From: CAUZIR01 sp034421295
GTDB taxonomy: Bacteria > Chloroflexota > Dehalococcoidia > Lucifugimonadales > UBA2962
DNA length: 64,000 nt
Assembly: GCA_034421295.1 (NCBI GenBank)
Contig: DAOUKM010000003.1
Location: forward strand, 62,001 to 126,000
Direction: 5' to 3'
The notes below the pieces were generated by a model that worked only from the letters and a program-made list of their open reading frames with translations, made no database searches and was not told the DNA's origin. Below are positions 16,914 through 25,718 of this stretch, piece by piece. The translations under genes were made by a program, and so were the position numbers. Within the stretch, counting starts at the first letter, position 1, and every line of letters begins with the position of its first letter.

Positions 16914-17987
16914 ATGGCCTTATCCGTTACACAGCCCCGCGCCGCTCGCGGCCACGTCCAGACCGTACTCGGGCCGGTCGAGCCCGAATCGCTCGGTCCC
17001 ACTTCCATGCACGAGCACCTGCTGCTGAGCCTTGAGTGCTACTTCTCGATGCCCGAAGAGGCCTCGGGGCGCTGGGTTATCGACCGGCCGATCACGATGG
17101 ACATCCTCGGGAGACTGCCCTCGATCTGGCAGACCCACCGCGACTCGATCAACCTGCTCGATGAGCGGGTGGCCATAGAGGAGGCGATGGCGTGGAGGCT
17201 CGAGGGCGGCGGCACGATCGTGGACGCTACCTCCATTGGCATCGCCCGGGATCCACTGGCCCTTGCGCGCATTTCGCGGGCGACGGGCCTTAATGTCGTC
17301 ATGGGAGCCGGCTACTACGTTCCCGTCTCCCACCCGGTGGGCATGGACGAATTGTCCGAGGACGAGATCGCCGAGGAGATCGTGCGGGACGTCGCCGAAG
17401 GCGTCGGCGAGACCGGCGTCAGGGCGGGCATCATAGGCGAGATCGGATGCGTCTACCCGCTCACCGAAAATGTCCTAAAGGTCGTTCGCGCGGCGGCCCG
17501 TGCCCAGGTGCGAACCGGGGCGCCGATACTCATCCACCCCGGGCACGGGCAGTCAGCGCCGGCCGAGATCCTGGATATTCTCGTGGAGTCCGGGGCGGAT
17601 CCAGCCAACGTCGTGCTCGGCCACCTCGATGCCCGCATAGCGGACCGCGAGATCCTTCGCGATCTGGCGAGTGCGGGTACGTTCCTTGAGTTCGACACGT
17701 TCGGCATAGAGCACGGTGGCTACGGCGGGGATCCGAAGGCGATACCCATGCCGAGCGACGCCGGTCGGATGGCCCTTCTCGAGTACCTGGTCGGGATCGG
17801 GCACCGCGAGCAGGTGGTGATCGCGCACGACGTGTGCCACCGCTGGCGGTTCGTGAGGTTCGGGGGGACCGGCTACGGCCACCTGCTTGCCAATATCGCA
17901 CCGAGGTTGCGTGCCCGGGGCTTTAGCGCCGACGATATCGATGCAATGCTCGTAGAGAATCCTGCGCGGGCCCTTAGGATCAAGTAA
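16914..17987 (+). CDS. Phosphotriesterase-family metal-dependent hydrolase
   Basis: 357 residues with the PTE amidohydrolase metal site: H33/H35 in SMHEHLLL, bridging E176 in AGIIGEIGC, H208 in IHPGHGQ, H237 in LGHLDA and D306 in IAHDVCH. A Glu instead of the carboxylated Lys bridging the two metals is found in PTE homology proteins and related lactonase-like groups, which speaks against true organophosphate hydrolysis. Likely substrates are lactones or other esters. The first ~27 codons and upstream DNA are duplicated at 15185-15318. It is the first gene of a three-hydrolase operon; the next start is 2 bp after its stop. Confidence 0.88.
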   Translation: MALSVTQPRAARGHVQTVLGPVEPESLGPTSMHEHLLLSLECYFSMPEEASGRWVIDRPITMDILGRLPSIWQTHRDSINLLDERVAIEEAMAWRLEGGGTIVDATSIGIARDPLALARISRATGLNVVMGAGYYVPVSHPVGMDELSEDEIAEEIVRDVAEGVGETGVRAGIIGEIGCVYPLTENVLKVVRAAARAQVRTGAPILIHPGHGQSAPAEILDILVESGADPANVVLGHLDARIADREILRDLASAGTFLEFDTFGIEHGGYGGDPKAIPMPSDAGRMALLEYLVGIGHREQVVIAHDVCHRWRFVRFGGTGYGHLLANIAPRLRARGFSADDIDAMLVENPARALRIK

Positions 17988-17989
17988 CG

Positions 17990-20335
17990 ATGGAAAGTTC
18001 GCACCGTATCACCGAGTCGGACCTTCGAGCGGCCGTCCCTGACGTCAGCTCGGACGTTACCGTGGAAGGCCTCGGCGCACCGATAGTCATAAGACGCGAC
18101 GCGTACGGCATACCTCACATCGAGGCCGGCGGGTCATCGGACGCGTTCTTCGGCCAGGGGTTTGCGACGGCCCAGGACCGGCTCTGGCACATGGACTACG
18201 ACCGCATGAGGGCGTACGGCAGGTGGGCCGAGCTCTCCGGTGAGCCCGGCCTAAAGAGCGATCTCCTGATGAGGCGGCTCGGGATCCGCGCGACGGTCGT
18301 GCGCGACTACGAGGCGCTCGGCGAGCCGGCAAGGCGCATGCTCGAAGCGTACGCCGCCGGGGTGAACGAGTTCATACGGACCGCCGGGAGCCTGCCCGCC
18401 GAATACGGCTTGGTGGGGGCGCAGCCTGAGCCCTGGAGCCCGTGGGACTGCCTTGCGGTCTACAAGATCCGCCACGTGATGATGGGCGGGTTCGAGGGCA
18501 AGCTGTGGCGTGCCCGGCTGGTGAGCGCGCTCGGCCCGGAGAGGGCTGCCGAGCGCTACCGAGGCTACCAGCCCGGCCACCTGCTGGTCGTTCCACCGGG
18601 AGAGCCGTACTCGGGCGAATATGCGGATGGGAAGACGGTGTTCGCAGAGCTTGCGGACACGGTCTCAATGCTCACGGAGTCCGACTCCGGCTCAAACAGC
18701 TGGGCCCTCGGTCCCGGCAGGACGACGACGGGGGCGCCGCTGATCGCGGGCGATCCGCACAGGGGCCTTGACGTACCCAACGTCTACTACCAGAACCACG
18801 TGACCTGTCCCGAGTTCGACGTCATCGGCCTTTCCTTCCCGGGCTGCCCGGGCTTTCCGCACTTCGGGCACAACGAGCGGGTCGCCTGGTGCGTGACACA
18901 CGCCATGGCCGACTACCAGGACCTTTACATCGAGAGGTTCGACCCGGAGCGCCCGGACCTCTATGAGCACCGGGGAGAGTGGCTGGCCGCGCAGGTCAGT
19001 CAGGAGACCATCCGGGCCCGCGGCGGCAGCGACATGACCATCGAGGCGGTGTCGACCAGGCACGGCCCGGTTGTCGCGGGAGAGCGCCGCGACGGGACGG
19101 CGGTTGCGATGAGGTACACGGCCCTGGACGGGCCGAACCCGTTCGCAGGCTCCCTCCTTGCGATGCTCACCGTCAGGTCGGCGGCCGAGATGGACGAGGC
19201 GATGCGCGACTGGGTCGATCCCTGCAACAACTTCGTCTTCGCCGATGTCGACGGTGAGGTGAGGTACCTTAACCGAGGCCGCGTGCCCGTGCGTCCCGAG
19301 GCCAACTACTGGCTGCCGGTTCCGGGCTGGAGCGGCGAACATGAGTGGGGCGGGTTCATTGCCCACGAGGACCTGCCCCGCATCGTAAATCCGCCGGACG
19401 GGCGGATCGTCACCGCCAACCAGAAGATCGTGGGCCCGGAGTTCCCCCACCTGCTCTCGCTCGACTACGCACCCGGGTACCGGGCGCAAAGGATCTACGA
19501 CCGGCTCTCGGCCATGGACACGGCCGGGCCCGGGGAGGCCGCGTCGGTCCACGCAGAGCGCGTGTCTGTCCCGGCCATGGTCTACTGCCGGCTGCTGGCC
19601 GGAGCACCCGGGCGGGGAGGGCGGTTCGACAGGGCGCGGGCGATGCTCACCGCATGGGACTGCTCGATGGATCGCGATCGGCCCGAGCCCACCATCTACT
19701 CGGCGATGCGCCTTTGCCTTAACCGGCGACTGGCGGTGCACTGCCTGGGAGAGCTCGCGGGCGAGGCGCTGGATGCGGCGGGCAGGGGCATTCCGGCGCA
19801 CCTTCGCCAGCTTGAGGCGCTGTTCGTAGCCCACGCAGAGGCCGGGGATACATCGCTCCTTCCCGAGGGGCTCGACTGGCTCACCGCACTGGGCGACGGG
19901 CTCGAGGAAGGGCTCAGCTACCTTGCCGGCCGCCTTGGCGATGACATCGACAGCTGGACCTGGGGCTCGGTTCACGCGACAAGGCCCGTCCACACGCTTT
20001 CTGCTTCGCTGCCGGAGCTTTCCGGCCTCCTAGATCCGCCGTCCGTGCCGATGGGCGGTGACGGCGACACCCCCCAGGCGGGGTTCTTCGACCCGGCGGA
20101 GCCGTTCGTCATGATGTCCATGTCTGTAGCCAGGTACCTTTTCGACCCGTCGGACTGGGACCGCTCGCGCTGGGTGGTGCCACTGGGCTCGTCGGGCCAT
20201 CCGGGGAGCCCGCACTACGCCGACCAGGTGCCCATCTGGAGCGAGATAGAGACGGTGCCCATGGACTACAGCCCTCGCGCCGTAAGGTCCGCCGCCCGCA
20301 CGATGCAGACACTTCATCCAACCAAAGAGGTTTAG
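17990..20335 (+). CDS. Penicillin acylase family (S45 Ntn) amidohydrolase
   Basis: 781 residues, cytoplasmic by sequence (no signal peptide). An alpha-chain-like N-terminus (GQGFATAQDRLWHMDYDR) leads to the autoprocessing point before S235 in SDSGSNSWALGPG. S235 would be the beta-chain N-terminal nucleophile, followed by G-D-P-H. Asn in the CNNFVFADVDG stretch fits the oxyanion/catalytic region. Family role: hydrolysis of an N-acyl amide (beta-lactam side chains, acyl-homoserine lactones, other acyl amines). Most family members are exported, so absence of a leader is unusual. It is translated from an ATG 2 bp after the phosphotriesterase stop. Confidence 0.88.
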   Translation: MESSHRITESDLRAAVPDVSSDVTVEGLGAPIVIRRDAYGIPHIEAGGSSDAFFGQGFATAQDRLWHMDYDRMRAYGRWAELSGEPGLKSDLLMRRLGIRATVVRDYEALGEPARRMLEAYAAGVNEFIRTAGSLPAEYGLVGAQPEPWSPWDCLAVYKIRHVMMGGFEGKLWRARLVSALGPERAAERYRGYQPGHLLVVPPGEPYSGEYADGKTVFAELADTVSMLTESDSGSNSWALGPGRTTTGAPLIAGDPHRGLDVPNVYYQNHVTCPEFDVIGLSFPGCPGFPHFGHNERVAWCVTHAMADYQDLYIERFDPERPDLYEHRGEWLAAQVSQETIRARGGSDMTIEAVSTRHGPVVAGERRDGTAVAMRYTALDGPNPFAGSLLAMLTVRSAAEMDEAMRDWVDPCNNFVFADVDGEVRYLNRGRVPVRPEANYWLPVPGWSGEHEWGGFIAHEDLPRIVNPPDGRIVTANQKIVGPEFPHLLSLDYAPGYRAQRIYDRLSAMDTAGPGEAASVHAERVSVPAMVYCRLLAGAPGRGGRFDRARAMLTAWDCSMDRDRPEPTIYSAMRLCLNRRLAVHCLGELAGEALDAAGRGIPAHLRQLEALFVAHAEAGDTSLLPEGLDWLTALGDGLEEGLSYLAGRLGDDIDSWTWGSVHATRPVHTLSASLPELSGLLDPPSVPMGGDGDTPQAGFFDPAEPFVMMSMSVARYLFDPSDWDRSRWVVPLGSSGHPGSPHYADQVPIWSEIETVPMDYSPRAVRSAARTMQTLHPTKEV

Positions 20336-20340
20336 GCGAC

Positions 20341-22254
20341 ATGCCCGACAGATACGAAGGCTCGCACCAGCAGTACGGGGTCCACTGCGATTCCAACGTC
20401 ATGGTCCCGGCGCGGGACGGGGTGGGCCTTGCGACGGACATATACATGCCCGCCATAGATGGTGCGGCCTGCGCTGGGCCGTTTCCGACGATCCTGGAGC
20501 GGACCCCATACAACAAGGCGTCCGCGGCCAACGTCTCAAAGGCCAAGTACTTCGCCCGGCGCGGCTACGTGTGCGCGATCCAGGACGTTAGGGGCCGCTT
20601 TCGGTCGGAGGGCGAGTGGTACGCGTTCGCGCTCGAGGCGCCGGACGGGTACGACACGGTCGAGTGGCTGGCCTCCCGGCCCTGGTCGGACGGCAAGGTA
20701 GGCACGATGGGAGACTCGTACCCCGGGAGCGTCCAGTCGGCCCTAGCGACGCTCGACCCGCCTCACCTTTCGACGATGATCGTGGCGGTCGGTGCGTCCA
20801 ACTACTTCCACTCGTCGATGAGGCAGAACGGCGCGCTCGAGCAGCGCTTCCTGATCTACGCCTTCAGGATGGCAGCGGACAGCAAGGAGGCGTCGCGCGA
20901 CCCGGCCCTTCGCGCAGAGCTCTTGCGCTACTGGCCGAGCGTGCTCGGTGACATAAGTGCCTTCCCGACATACGAGAGCAGGGACCGGCTGGCGCTGGCC
21001 AGGATCATAGAGTCGTTCCCCCTTAAGGAGGGTGCCACCGTGCTGCGCCGCCTTCCCACGTACGAGCGCTGGGCGATCGACATTCTCACCCATGGCACGT
21101 TCGGCGAGTACTGGAAACAGCGAGGCTACGCCCCCGGTGAGTACGTCGATGAGCACGCGGACGTGCCGACTCTCTATCTGGGCGGTTGGTACGATACCTA
21201 TCCGCGCAACACCATCCAGAATTTCCTTGACTACACGGAAGCCAAGAGCTCCGACCAGCGGCTGCTGATGGGCCCGTGGACCCACGGCCAGTACGAGATC
21301 ACCAACTCGGGCGATTCGGATTTCGGCACCGAGTCGCACATCGACTACGGGGACCTTCGGCTCAGCTGGTTCGACCACTACCTGAGGGGCATGGATACCG
21401 AGGCCTCGCGCTGGCCCCCGGTGCGGTACTTCACGATGGGCACCGGCGACAATTCGGTCGGCATATCGGGCAGGCTCAGCAGGGGAGGGTACTGGCGTTC
21501 GTCGGACATCTGGCCGCCAGAGGGAATCCGTCGGACCGAGCATTACCTGCACGCCGGCGGGGGCCTTTCAACCGAGCGTCCGGTGAGCCCGGACATCCCG
21601 CCGAGCAGGTTCACCTTTGATCCTTCCAACCCGGTGCCGACGATCGGCGGGTCGATCTCGGCCGCAAATCCCTGGATGAACCCCGGCGCCTACGACCAGA
21701 GGGGAGGGCCCAGGTTCATGGGCTCAGAGGACGGGGTCGCTCTTAACACCCGCCCGGACGTGCTGACGTTCCAGACCGCAGAGCTTGCCGAGGACGTCGA
21801 GGCCACCGGGCCGATCACCGTCAGGCTGTGGGCCTCCTCGACAGCGGTGGACACCGACTTTACGGCAAAGCTGATCGAGGTGCTCCCGTCTACGGATAGA
21901 TATCCGGAAGGTCTTGCCATCAATATCACCGACTCGATAATCCGCGCCCGCTTCCGAAACGGGTGGGAGGAGGAGGAGCTGATGGAGCCCGGGGAGGTCT
22001 ACCTGCTGGAGTTCGAGCTTTTCCCGACCTCGAACCTGTTCAGGGCAGGCCACAGGATCAGGGTGGACATATCCTCGAGCAATTTCCCGCGGTTCGACGT
22101 TAACCCGAACACGGGCGGGCCGCTCGGGCTGGACCGCTCGTACGTCACCGCGGTGCAGTCCATATACCACGACTCCGAGCGTCCGTCGTGCATCGTGCTG
22201 TCGCTGCAGCCACCTAGCGATCCCCCTCCCCAGCCGACTTTCTCGGGTATCTAG
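20341..22254 (+). CDS. CocE/NonD family X-Pro dipeptidyl-peptidase-like hydrolase (S15)
   Basis: 637 residues. The N-terminal alpha/beta domain contains GGWYDTY and the nucleophile elbow MGDSYPG with S126. Asp in LGGWYD and His in MGPWTHG complete the triad. The C-terminal jelly-roll domain carries the family signature (TGPITVRLWASSTAVDTDF, PGEVYLLEFELFPTSNLFRAGHRIRVDISSSNFPRFD). Family role: hydrolysis of acyl esters or N-terminal dipeptides. The ATG is 5 bp after the acylase stop. The co-transcribed phosphotriesterase, acylase and esterase look like a catabolic unit for an acylated, ester- or lactone-containing compound. Confidence 0.9.
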   Translation: MPDRYEGSHQQYGVHCDSNVMVPARDGVGLATDIYMPAIDGAACAGPFPTILERTPYNKASAANVSKAKYFARRGYVCAIQDVRGRFRSEGEWYAFALEAPDGYDTVEWLASRPWSDGKVGTMGDSYPGSVQSALATLDPPHLSTMIVAVGASNYFHSSMRQNGALEQRFLIYAFRMAADSKEASRDPALRAELLRYWPSVLGDISAFPTYESRDRLALARIIESFPLKEGATVLRRLPTYERWAIDILTHGTFGEYWKQRGYAPGEYVDEHADVPTLYLGGWYDTYPRNTIQNFLDYTEAKSSDQRLLMGPWTHGQYEITNSGDSDFGTESHIDYGDLRLSWFDHYLRGMDTEASRWPPVRYFTMGTGDNSVGISGRLSRGGYWRSSDIWPPEGIRRTEHYLHAGGGLSTERPVSPDIPPSRFTFDPSNPVPTIGGSISAANPWMNPGAYDQRGGPRFMGSEDGVALNTRPDVLTFQTAELAEDVEATGPITVRLWASSTAVDTDFTAKLIEVLPSTDRYPEGLAINITDSIIRARFRNGWEEEELMEPGEVYLLEFELFPTSNLFRAGHRIRVDISSSNFPRFDVNPNTGGPLGLDRSYVTAVQSIYHDSERPSCIVLSLQPPSDPPPQPTFSGI

Positions 22255-22282
22255 GCGCCGCGCCCGGTCCGCTCTGGGCCGG

Positions 22283-22618
22283 TCAGCGGTCGATCATGTG
22301 GGCGAGGCAGTCCTCTGCGGGGATAGCCGCGCCCCGCATGTTCTCCTGGTGAAACAGCTCGTACCAGCCCAGTCCGCCTATGATTCGCTCGAACTCCAGG
22401 GCCGTCTCCTTGTCAGGCATGCGCCACAGCGCCAGGTACTCGTAGTCGGCGCGGCGGTCCGTGTCGTCGTCGTTCAGCGCGACTGCGATCATCTCAGAAC
22501 CGGATTCGCCCATCGCGGCAACCACGGTCTCCACGCTCTTGAAGAACGCCCTCCGCTCATCCCTGGACATCTTGAGCCAGGGCTCGCGAGCGCTCCACAA
22601 CTCTAGGTACAGATACAT
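22283..22618 (-). CDS. DUF6616 family protein
   Basis: About 111 residues, beginning MYLYLELWSAREPWLKM. This N-terminus, the central YEYLALWRMP and the C-terminal GWYELFHQENMRG match the DUF6616 ferredoxin-like family of unknown function. The start at 22618 is chosen because GGAAGGGAG lies 9 nt upstream and the family starts exactly there. An upstream in-frame ATG at 22714 adds a non-conserved leader. It converges on the CocE gene with 28 bp between stops and is the last core-like gene before the AT-richer island. Confidence 0.75.
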   Translation of the reverse strand: MYLYLELWSAREPWLKMSRDERRAFFKSVETVVAAMGESGSEMIAVALNDDDTDRRADYEYLALWRMPDKETALEFERIIGGLGWYELFHQENMRGAAIPAEDCLAHMIDR

Positions 22619-22959
22619 GTTTCGGTACTCCCTTCCAAAATGTTGTCGACCAGCATCACTAACCCTAAGGTTAGTCCCAAACGCGTCAGGCTGTTCGTGG
22701 GTGTCGAACTCCACATGTCACTCTGGCTGATACGGTACCAACGCTCGCATTCCGAACGGAGCAAGAGGCCTCATGCTCTGACGGCGCTCGGACAATACTC
22801 TTGCCAAATGGCTAGATGCGCAGGATTGTCCTGCACTTGGTCAGCCTACTAAGTGGAAGTGGGCATCTAAGGGAGAGCAAGGTTCAACTTGTTCCCTGTG
22901 GCTGAATGGGTGAGGTGCTTCTGAGCTGGAACTACCGAATCTCGGCGCAGGGGGCACCT

Positions 22960-23236
22960 ATGTATGACGACTCATCTAGGCGGGAGAATGCCGCCGCCAG
23001 ACTAAGGGGCAGGGTCGAGTCTAACTCTCAGTCCAAGCGGCATTCGCACGTTCAGCAGGCCTCGCGGGAGAACAGCTTCCTCGACTTCTGCCTTGGCTGG
23101 TTCGGGCTCATAGGATTGATCATATGCCTGATTCACAAGTCGGACGGGGGGCGTAAACTTCGTGGCCTTCACCACAGGGTTCGTGGTGATGGCGCTGATT
23201 GTGATCGTCGCATCCTATGCTGCTGCCGTTAGTTAG
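22960..23236 (+). pseudogene. Small two-helix membrane protein, frameshifted at a G6 run
   Basis: From ATG 22960 the frame gives a charged N-terminus and a hydrophobic helix (CLGWFGLIGLIICLIH). After the G6 run at 23146-23151 it turns into Arg-rich nonsense. Moving one base forward restores a second hydrophobic helix (VNFVAFTTGFVVMALIVIVA) that stops at a TAG at 23234-23236. The AGGAGG for the next gene lies at that stop, as expected for an operon. A G5 run would give one ~91-residue two-helix protein. Homopolymer sequencing error, a true mutation or slippage are all possible. The family is not recognised. Bases 22715-22959 hold nothing clear. Confidence 0.5.
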
Positions 23237-23245
23237 GAGGAGAAC

Positions 23246-23446
23246 ATGGAATTCGAGTTGACTACCGATCACGACACCACAAGAGGAGTGAGAGTGAGGG
23301 TGCCGTCAGAGGACTTTGACGGCCTGTTACGGCTCCGGATAGGAGTCCTGGATACCCACGCCAGCTACGTCGACCTTAGCCGCGCTGAGGCGGAAGCCAT
23401 AGCCGGGGTGATGAAGGCGATGGCGGGAGCTATGGACGAGGAGTAG
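23246..23446 (+). CDS. Small acidic hypothetical protein, 66 residues
   Basis: The ATG has a textbook AGGAGG Shine-Dalgarno 6 nt upstream, overlapping the previous stop, so translation is well supported. The protein (MEFELTTDHDTTRGVRVRVP..., then DLSRAEAEAIAGVMKAMAGAMDEE) looks like a beta-rich N-terminal half and an amphipathic C-terminal helix. No family is recognised. Coupling to the small membrane protein suggests the two act together. Confidence 0.6.
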   Translation: MEFELTTDHDTTRGVRVRVPSEDFDGLLRLRIGVLDTHASYVDLSRAEAEAIAGVMKAMAGAMDEE

Positions 23447-23965
23447 TGCAGATCTTGCAGAGAGCGTGAGGCAGGTTGGCCATCTTCGCTGTGCCAATAG
23501 CCTCGTACATCGTGGGGAACTCTATCCACTCCCCGTCCGCCCGGTTCTTATGCCTCGGGCGGCACCGACGGTCTCTGGAGCCCGCGTCATGTATGCGGGA
23601 TACCGTGCTGTAATCGACGTTAAGGAGGTAGCCAGTACCGGCTCGACTGCGGTATAATGCGGTCGGTGAGGTTTTGTGCATAGAGGCCTCCACCACTCTT
23701 AGCTAGCACCCCAGCCTCCACTGGGGTACTCCTATCTTACCAGCCTAGCGACACGTAATCACCGCTCCGGTCATTTCAGCCCGCTTCATCGTCGCTGCCC
23801 CGGAGCCCCAATGGCTCGCCGCCTAGCTTGGTATATAGTCCCCGAAACTCTCGAGGTGGTGGAGTCCATCGGAGGCTAGTTCTTGGGCGTTTGCATACTG
23901 CAAGTTCCGGTAGCCCCGGTTGGGACGACAGCCAATTGTCGGAGACTTTAGAGGGGCTAGGCTGA
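23447..23965. other. Non-coding stretch with a TATAAT box and a short hairpin
   Basis: No convincing gene on either strand. TATAAT at 23653-23658 has no good -35. A CCCCAG/CTGGGG stem with a 6-nt loop lies at about 23710-23727, followed by a weakly T-rich tract; it could be a weak terminator. The region is more AT-rich than the flanking core genes. Confidence 0.35.
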
Positions 23966-23979
23966 TTGGCTGCAGCCAA
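23966..23979. promoter_or_regulatory. Perfect 14-bp palindrome before the TIR pair
   Basis: TTGGCTGCAGCCAA is a perfect inverted repeat ending 26 bp upstream of the ATG at 24006. Its position suggests an operator or 5'-UTR hairpin controlling the two-gene TIR unit. Confidence 0.4.
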
Positions 23980-24005
23980 GAACAATTCTATTGGGGGTGC
24001 CTTAC

Positions 24006-24530
24006 ATGCCAAGGCTCGTGAACGTAAGACTCGATCTAAAGCTGCCGGGAATTGGAGGCGTTGTCGGCACGTGGGAGCCGGACAAGTCTGAGGTGACCGC
24101 AGCTTGGGAGCTGTATGTGGAAATGGTCACCAGGACCCCGCTCGGTGGTTTTTCGCCACAAGGGGGGTCGCTGCGAGAATCTTTGGACTCCATCTACTCG
24201 CTGTTTGACACCACGAGAGGTATCTTGAGGAAATATGGGCCGGCCGTAGCTCGACCAAAGAGGGGCCGCAAGCTGTCGTTTGGGTACCTAGCCGTTTCGA
24301 TGCTCAATCTAGTACTCCGGCCTTTTCTCACGGACTGGCACCCAAGGCTTCGAAACTGGGAACAAGATAATCCAGGCTTGAACGAGAAAGAATGGGAGGA
24401 ACGGAGCGATTTCCTAAATGAGCTCAATGAAGTAAGTGGTCAGCTTCGCCAATATGCCGATCTGTTTGCCAAAGTTGCAGATGTGTCCGAATTGACAGGG
24501 GATGGATATGCTACGGCAAAGGCGACATAA
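24006..24530 (+). CDS. Conserved partner of a TIR protein, function unknown
   Basis: About 174 residues from ATG 24006 (VNVRLDLKLPGIGG, then GTWEPD). Five further codons upstream are possible from 23991. Recognisable blocks are a YVEMVTRTPLGG segment, YSLFDTTRGILRKYGP and an LSFGYLAVSMLNLVLRPFLTDWHP stretch that is mildly hydrophobic but has no clear membrane helix. I recognise the general shape from genes paired with TIR proteins in actinobacteria and Chloroflexota but know no named family or function. The TIR gene starts inside its 3' end (23-nt overlap), so the two are translationally coupled. Confidence 0.7.
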   Translation: MPRLVNVRLDLKLPGIGGVVGTWEPDKSEVTAAWELYVEMVTRTPLGGFSPQGGSLRESLDSIYSLFDTTRGILRKYGPAVARPKRGRKLSFGYLAVSMLNLVLRPFLTDWHPRLRNWEQDNPGLNEKEWEERSDFLNELNEVSGQLRQYADLFAKVADVSELTGDGYATAKAT

Positions 24531-25062
24531 GGTGTTCGTAAGCTACCATCACGAGAATGATCAGGGAAGCCGGAACCGGTTCGAGAAACAATTCGCCAAT
24601 GTGTACAACATCATGGATTCCCGATCATTGACGGTGGGGGCCATACCTAAAGGGCTGACTCTTGATGAACTTAGCCGCCGGATCCGAGACGACCATTTGA
24701 GTGATTCGACGGTGACTGTGGTTCTGATTGGTAAGGACACGTGGCGAAGGAAGCATGTCGACTGGGAGATTGCCGCGTCGCTTCGTGACACCGCCGCTAA
24801 TCAAAGGTCCGGTTTGCTTGGTATCCTCCTGCCAACTCACGCTTCCTTTAACAGGGATGTATACGATCCGTACACAATTCCTCCACGGCTCCACTACAAC
24901 GTGGAGTGTGGCTTTGCCGAATTGTATTCTTGGAGCGAGTCACCCAACGATGTGGCTTGTTGGGTGGACAGGGCCTACAGGCGCAGAAGGACAATCACCC
25001 CGGACAACTCCTCTGTTAGGTACGCAAAGAACTGGAAGGGCCCGCGATGGTTCCCTCAATAG
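24508..25062 (+). CDS. TIR-like domain protein 1 (ThsB/DUF1863-like)
   Basis: 184 residues. The N-terminal HKVFVSYHHENDQ is the TIR beta-A strand and box 1 in its bacterial Y-H form. VTVVLIGKDTWRRKHVDWEIAASL is the strand and helix carrying W-x-x-W-E, whose Glu is the candidate NADase/cyclase residue. A C-terminal extension (Y-D-P-Y-T-I-P-P-R-L) is typical of the DUF1863 group. ThsB-type TIRs make cyclic ADP-ribose signals that activate an effector; whether this one does is inference. ATG 24508 is preferred over 24502 because AGGGG then sits 6 nt away. No ThsA (SIR2 or macro domain) gene is present nearby. Confidence 0.8.
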   Translation: MLRQRRHKVFVSYHHENDQGSRNRFEKQFANVYNIMDSRSLTVGAIPKGLTLDELSRRIRDDHLSDSTVTVVLIGKDTWRRKHVDWEIAASLRDTAANQRSGLLGILLPTHASFNRDVYDPYTIPPRLHYNVECGFAELYSWSESPNDVACWVDRAYRRRRTITPDNSSVRYAKNWKGPRWFPQ

Positions 25063-25112
25063 GGTCCGGCGGACCAAAGATTGCTGTCCTCAATTGGGGC
25101 TGATCTCGGTAA

Positions 25113-25709
25113 TCATTTCCAGTCCAGTGGAATACCAGAGTAGCCAACTTCTCCGAGGCCTCTGAGCCACTCGACGAACTGGACGATTGTCTGCTTGGAG
25201 AAGCTGTTGCTGTGACCTATTCCCGAGTGAACGACGTTCCTTGCCCCGGAATTAGGGATCTTAGGTCCTTTCCCTCCGAAATAGATGAAGTCGTCACTGA
25301 CGAGAACGCGGTCCACTGACGTGTCGCGGCGGACGTTGTGAATGTTGACTGTGCCGTCGCGTAGGCTGTGGTGTGAGTCGGCCTGCAGCCACGACCCACT
25401 CAGATGGTCCCACTCGTATATATTGTCTCCAAAGGCTCGGACCTTGCTCGCGTGCAGGTTGGGACGCTTTCTTCGGAAACGCGGATCGTTCCAGTACTCG
25501 CTAAAGGACAGAGTCTCGCTGACTCTCATAGCGAAGACGAGAAATCCGTCTCGCTGTCTTGTCTTCGAACCTGTGCCAACCACCCAGTCTCCGATCTTGG
25601 CTGCTTGCCTGATTTTTGGCTTGCAAGTAGCGAGTGTGCACAACCCGTAGAAGGGATTTGGAGCGAATCCATAATCTCTGGCTACCACGTATGAATGCAG
25701 TCTCGTCAC
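25113..25709 (-). CDS. Nmad2 (nucleotide modification-associated domain 2) protein
   Basis: 198 residues. The sequence follows the Nmad2 pattern throughout: YVVARDYGFAPNPFYGLCTL, TCKPKIRQAAKIGDWVVGTGS, then FAMRVSETLSFSEYW, DNIYEWD, DSHHS..DG, DRVLVSDDFIYFGG and a C-terminal VEWLRGLG. Nmad domains were defined by comparative genomics as components of phage and bacterial operons that make hypermodified DNA bases; their reaction is not established. It is the last gene of the minus-strand modification operon, 9 bp after the TIR gene, and converges on TIR 1 with 50 bp between stops. Confidence 0.82.
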   Translation of the reverse strand: MTRLHSYVVARDYGFAPNPFYGLCTLATCKPKIRQAAKIGDWVVGTGSKTRQRDGFLVFAMRVSETLSFSEYWNDPRFRRKRPNLHASKVRAFGDNIYEWDHLSGSWLQADSHHSLRDGTVNIHNVRRDTSVDRVLVSDDFIYFGGKGPKIPNSGARNVVHSGIGHSNSFSKQTIVQFVEWLRGLGEVGYSGIPLDWK

Positions 25710-25718
25710 GGGGACAGC

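Noticed and set aside
18692..19993. 433-codon minus-strand frame within the penicillin acylase gene
   Set aside because: Antisense shadow; the acylase frame carries catalytic motifs across the whole length.
23430..23696. 88-codon minus-strand frame after the 66-residue gene
   Set aside because: Overlaps the 3' end of a well-supported gene; no homology recognised and Cys/Arg-rich composition typical of a shadow.
24006..25062. Canonical Thoeris system
   Set aside because: The TIR protein is ThsB-like, but no ThsA (SIR2 or macro/SLOG effector) gene is present in the neighbourhood.
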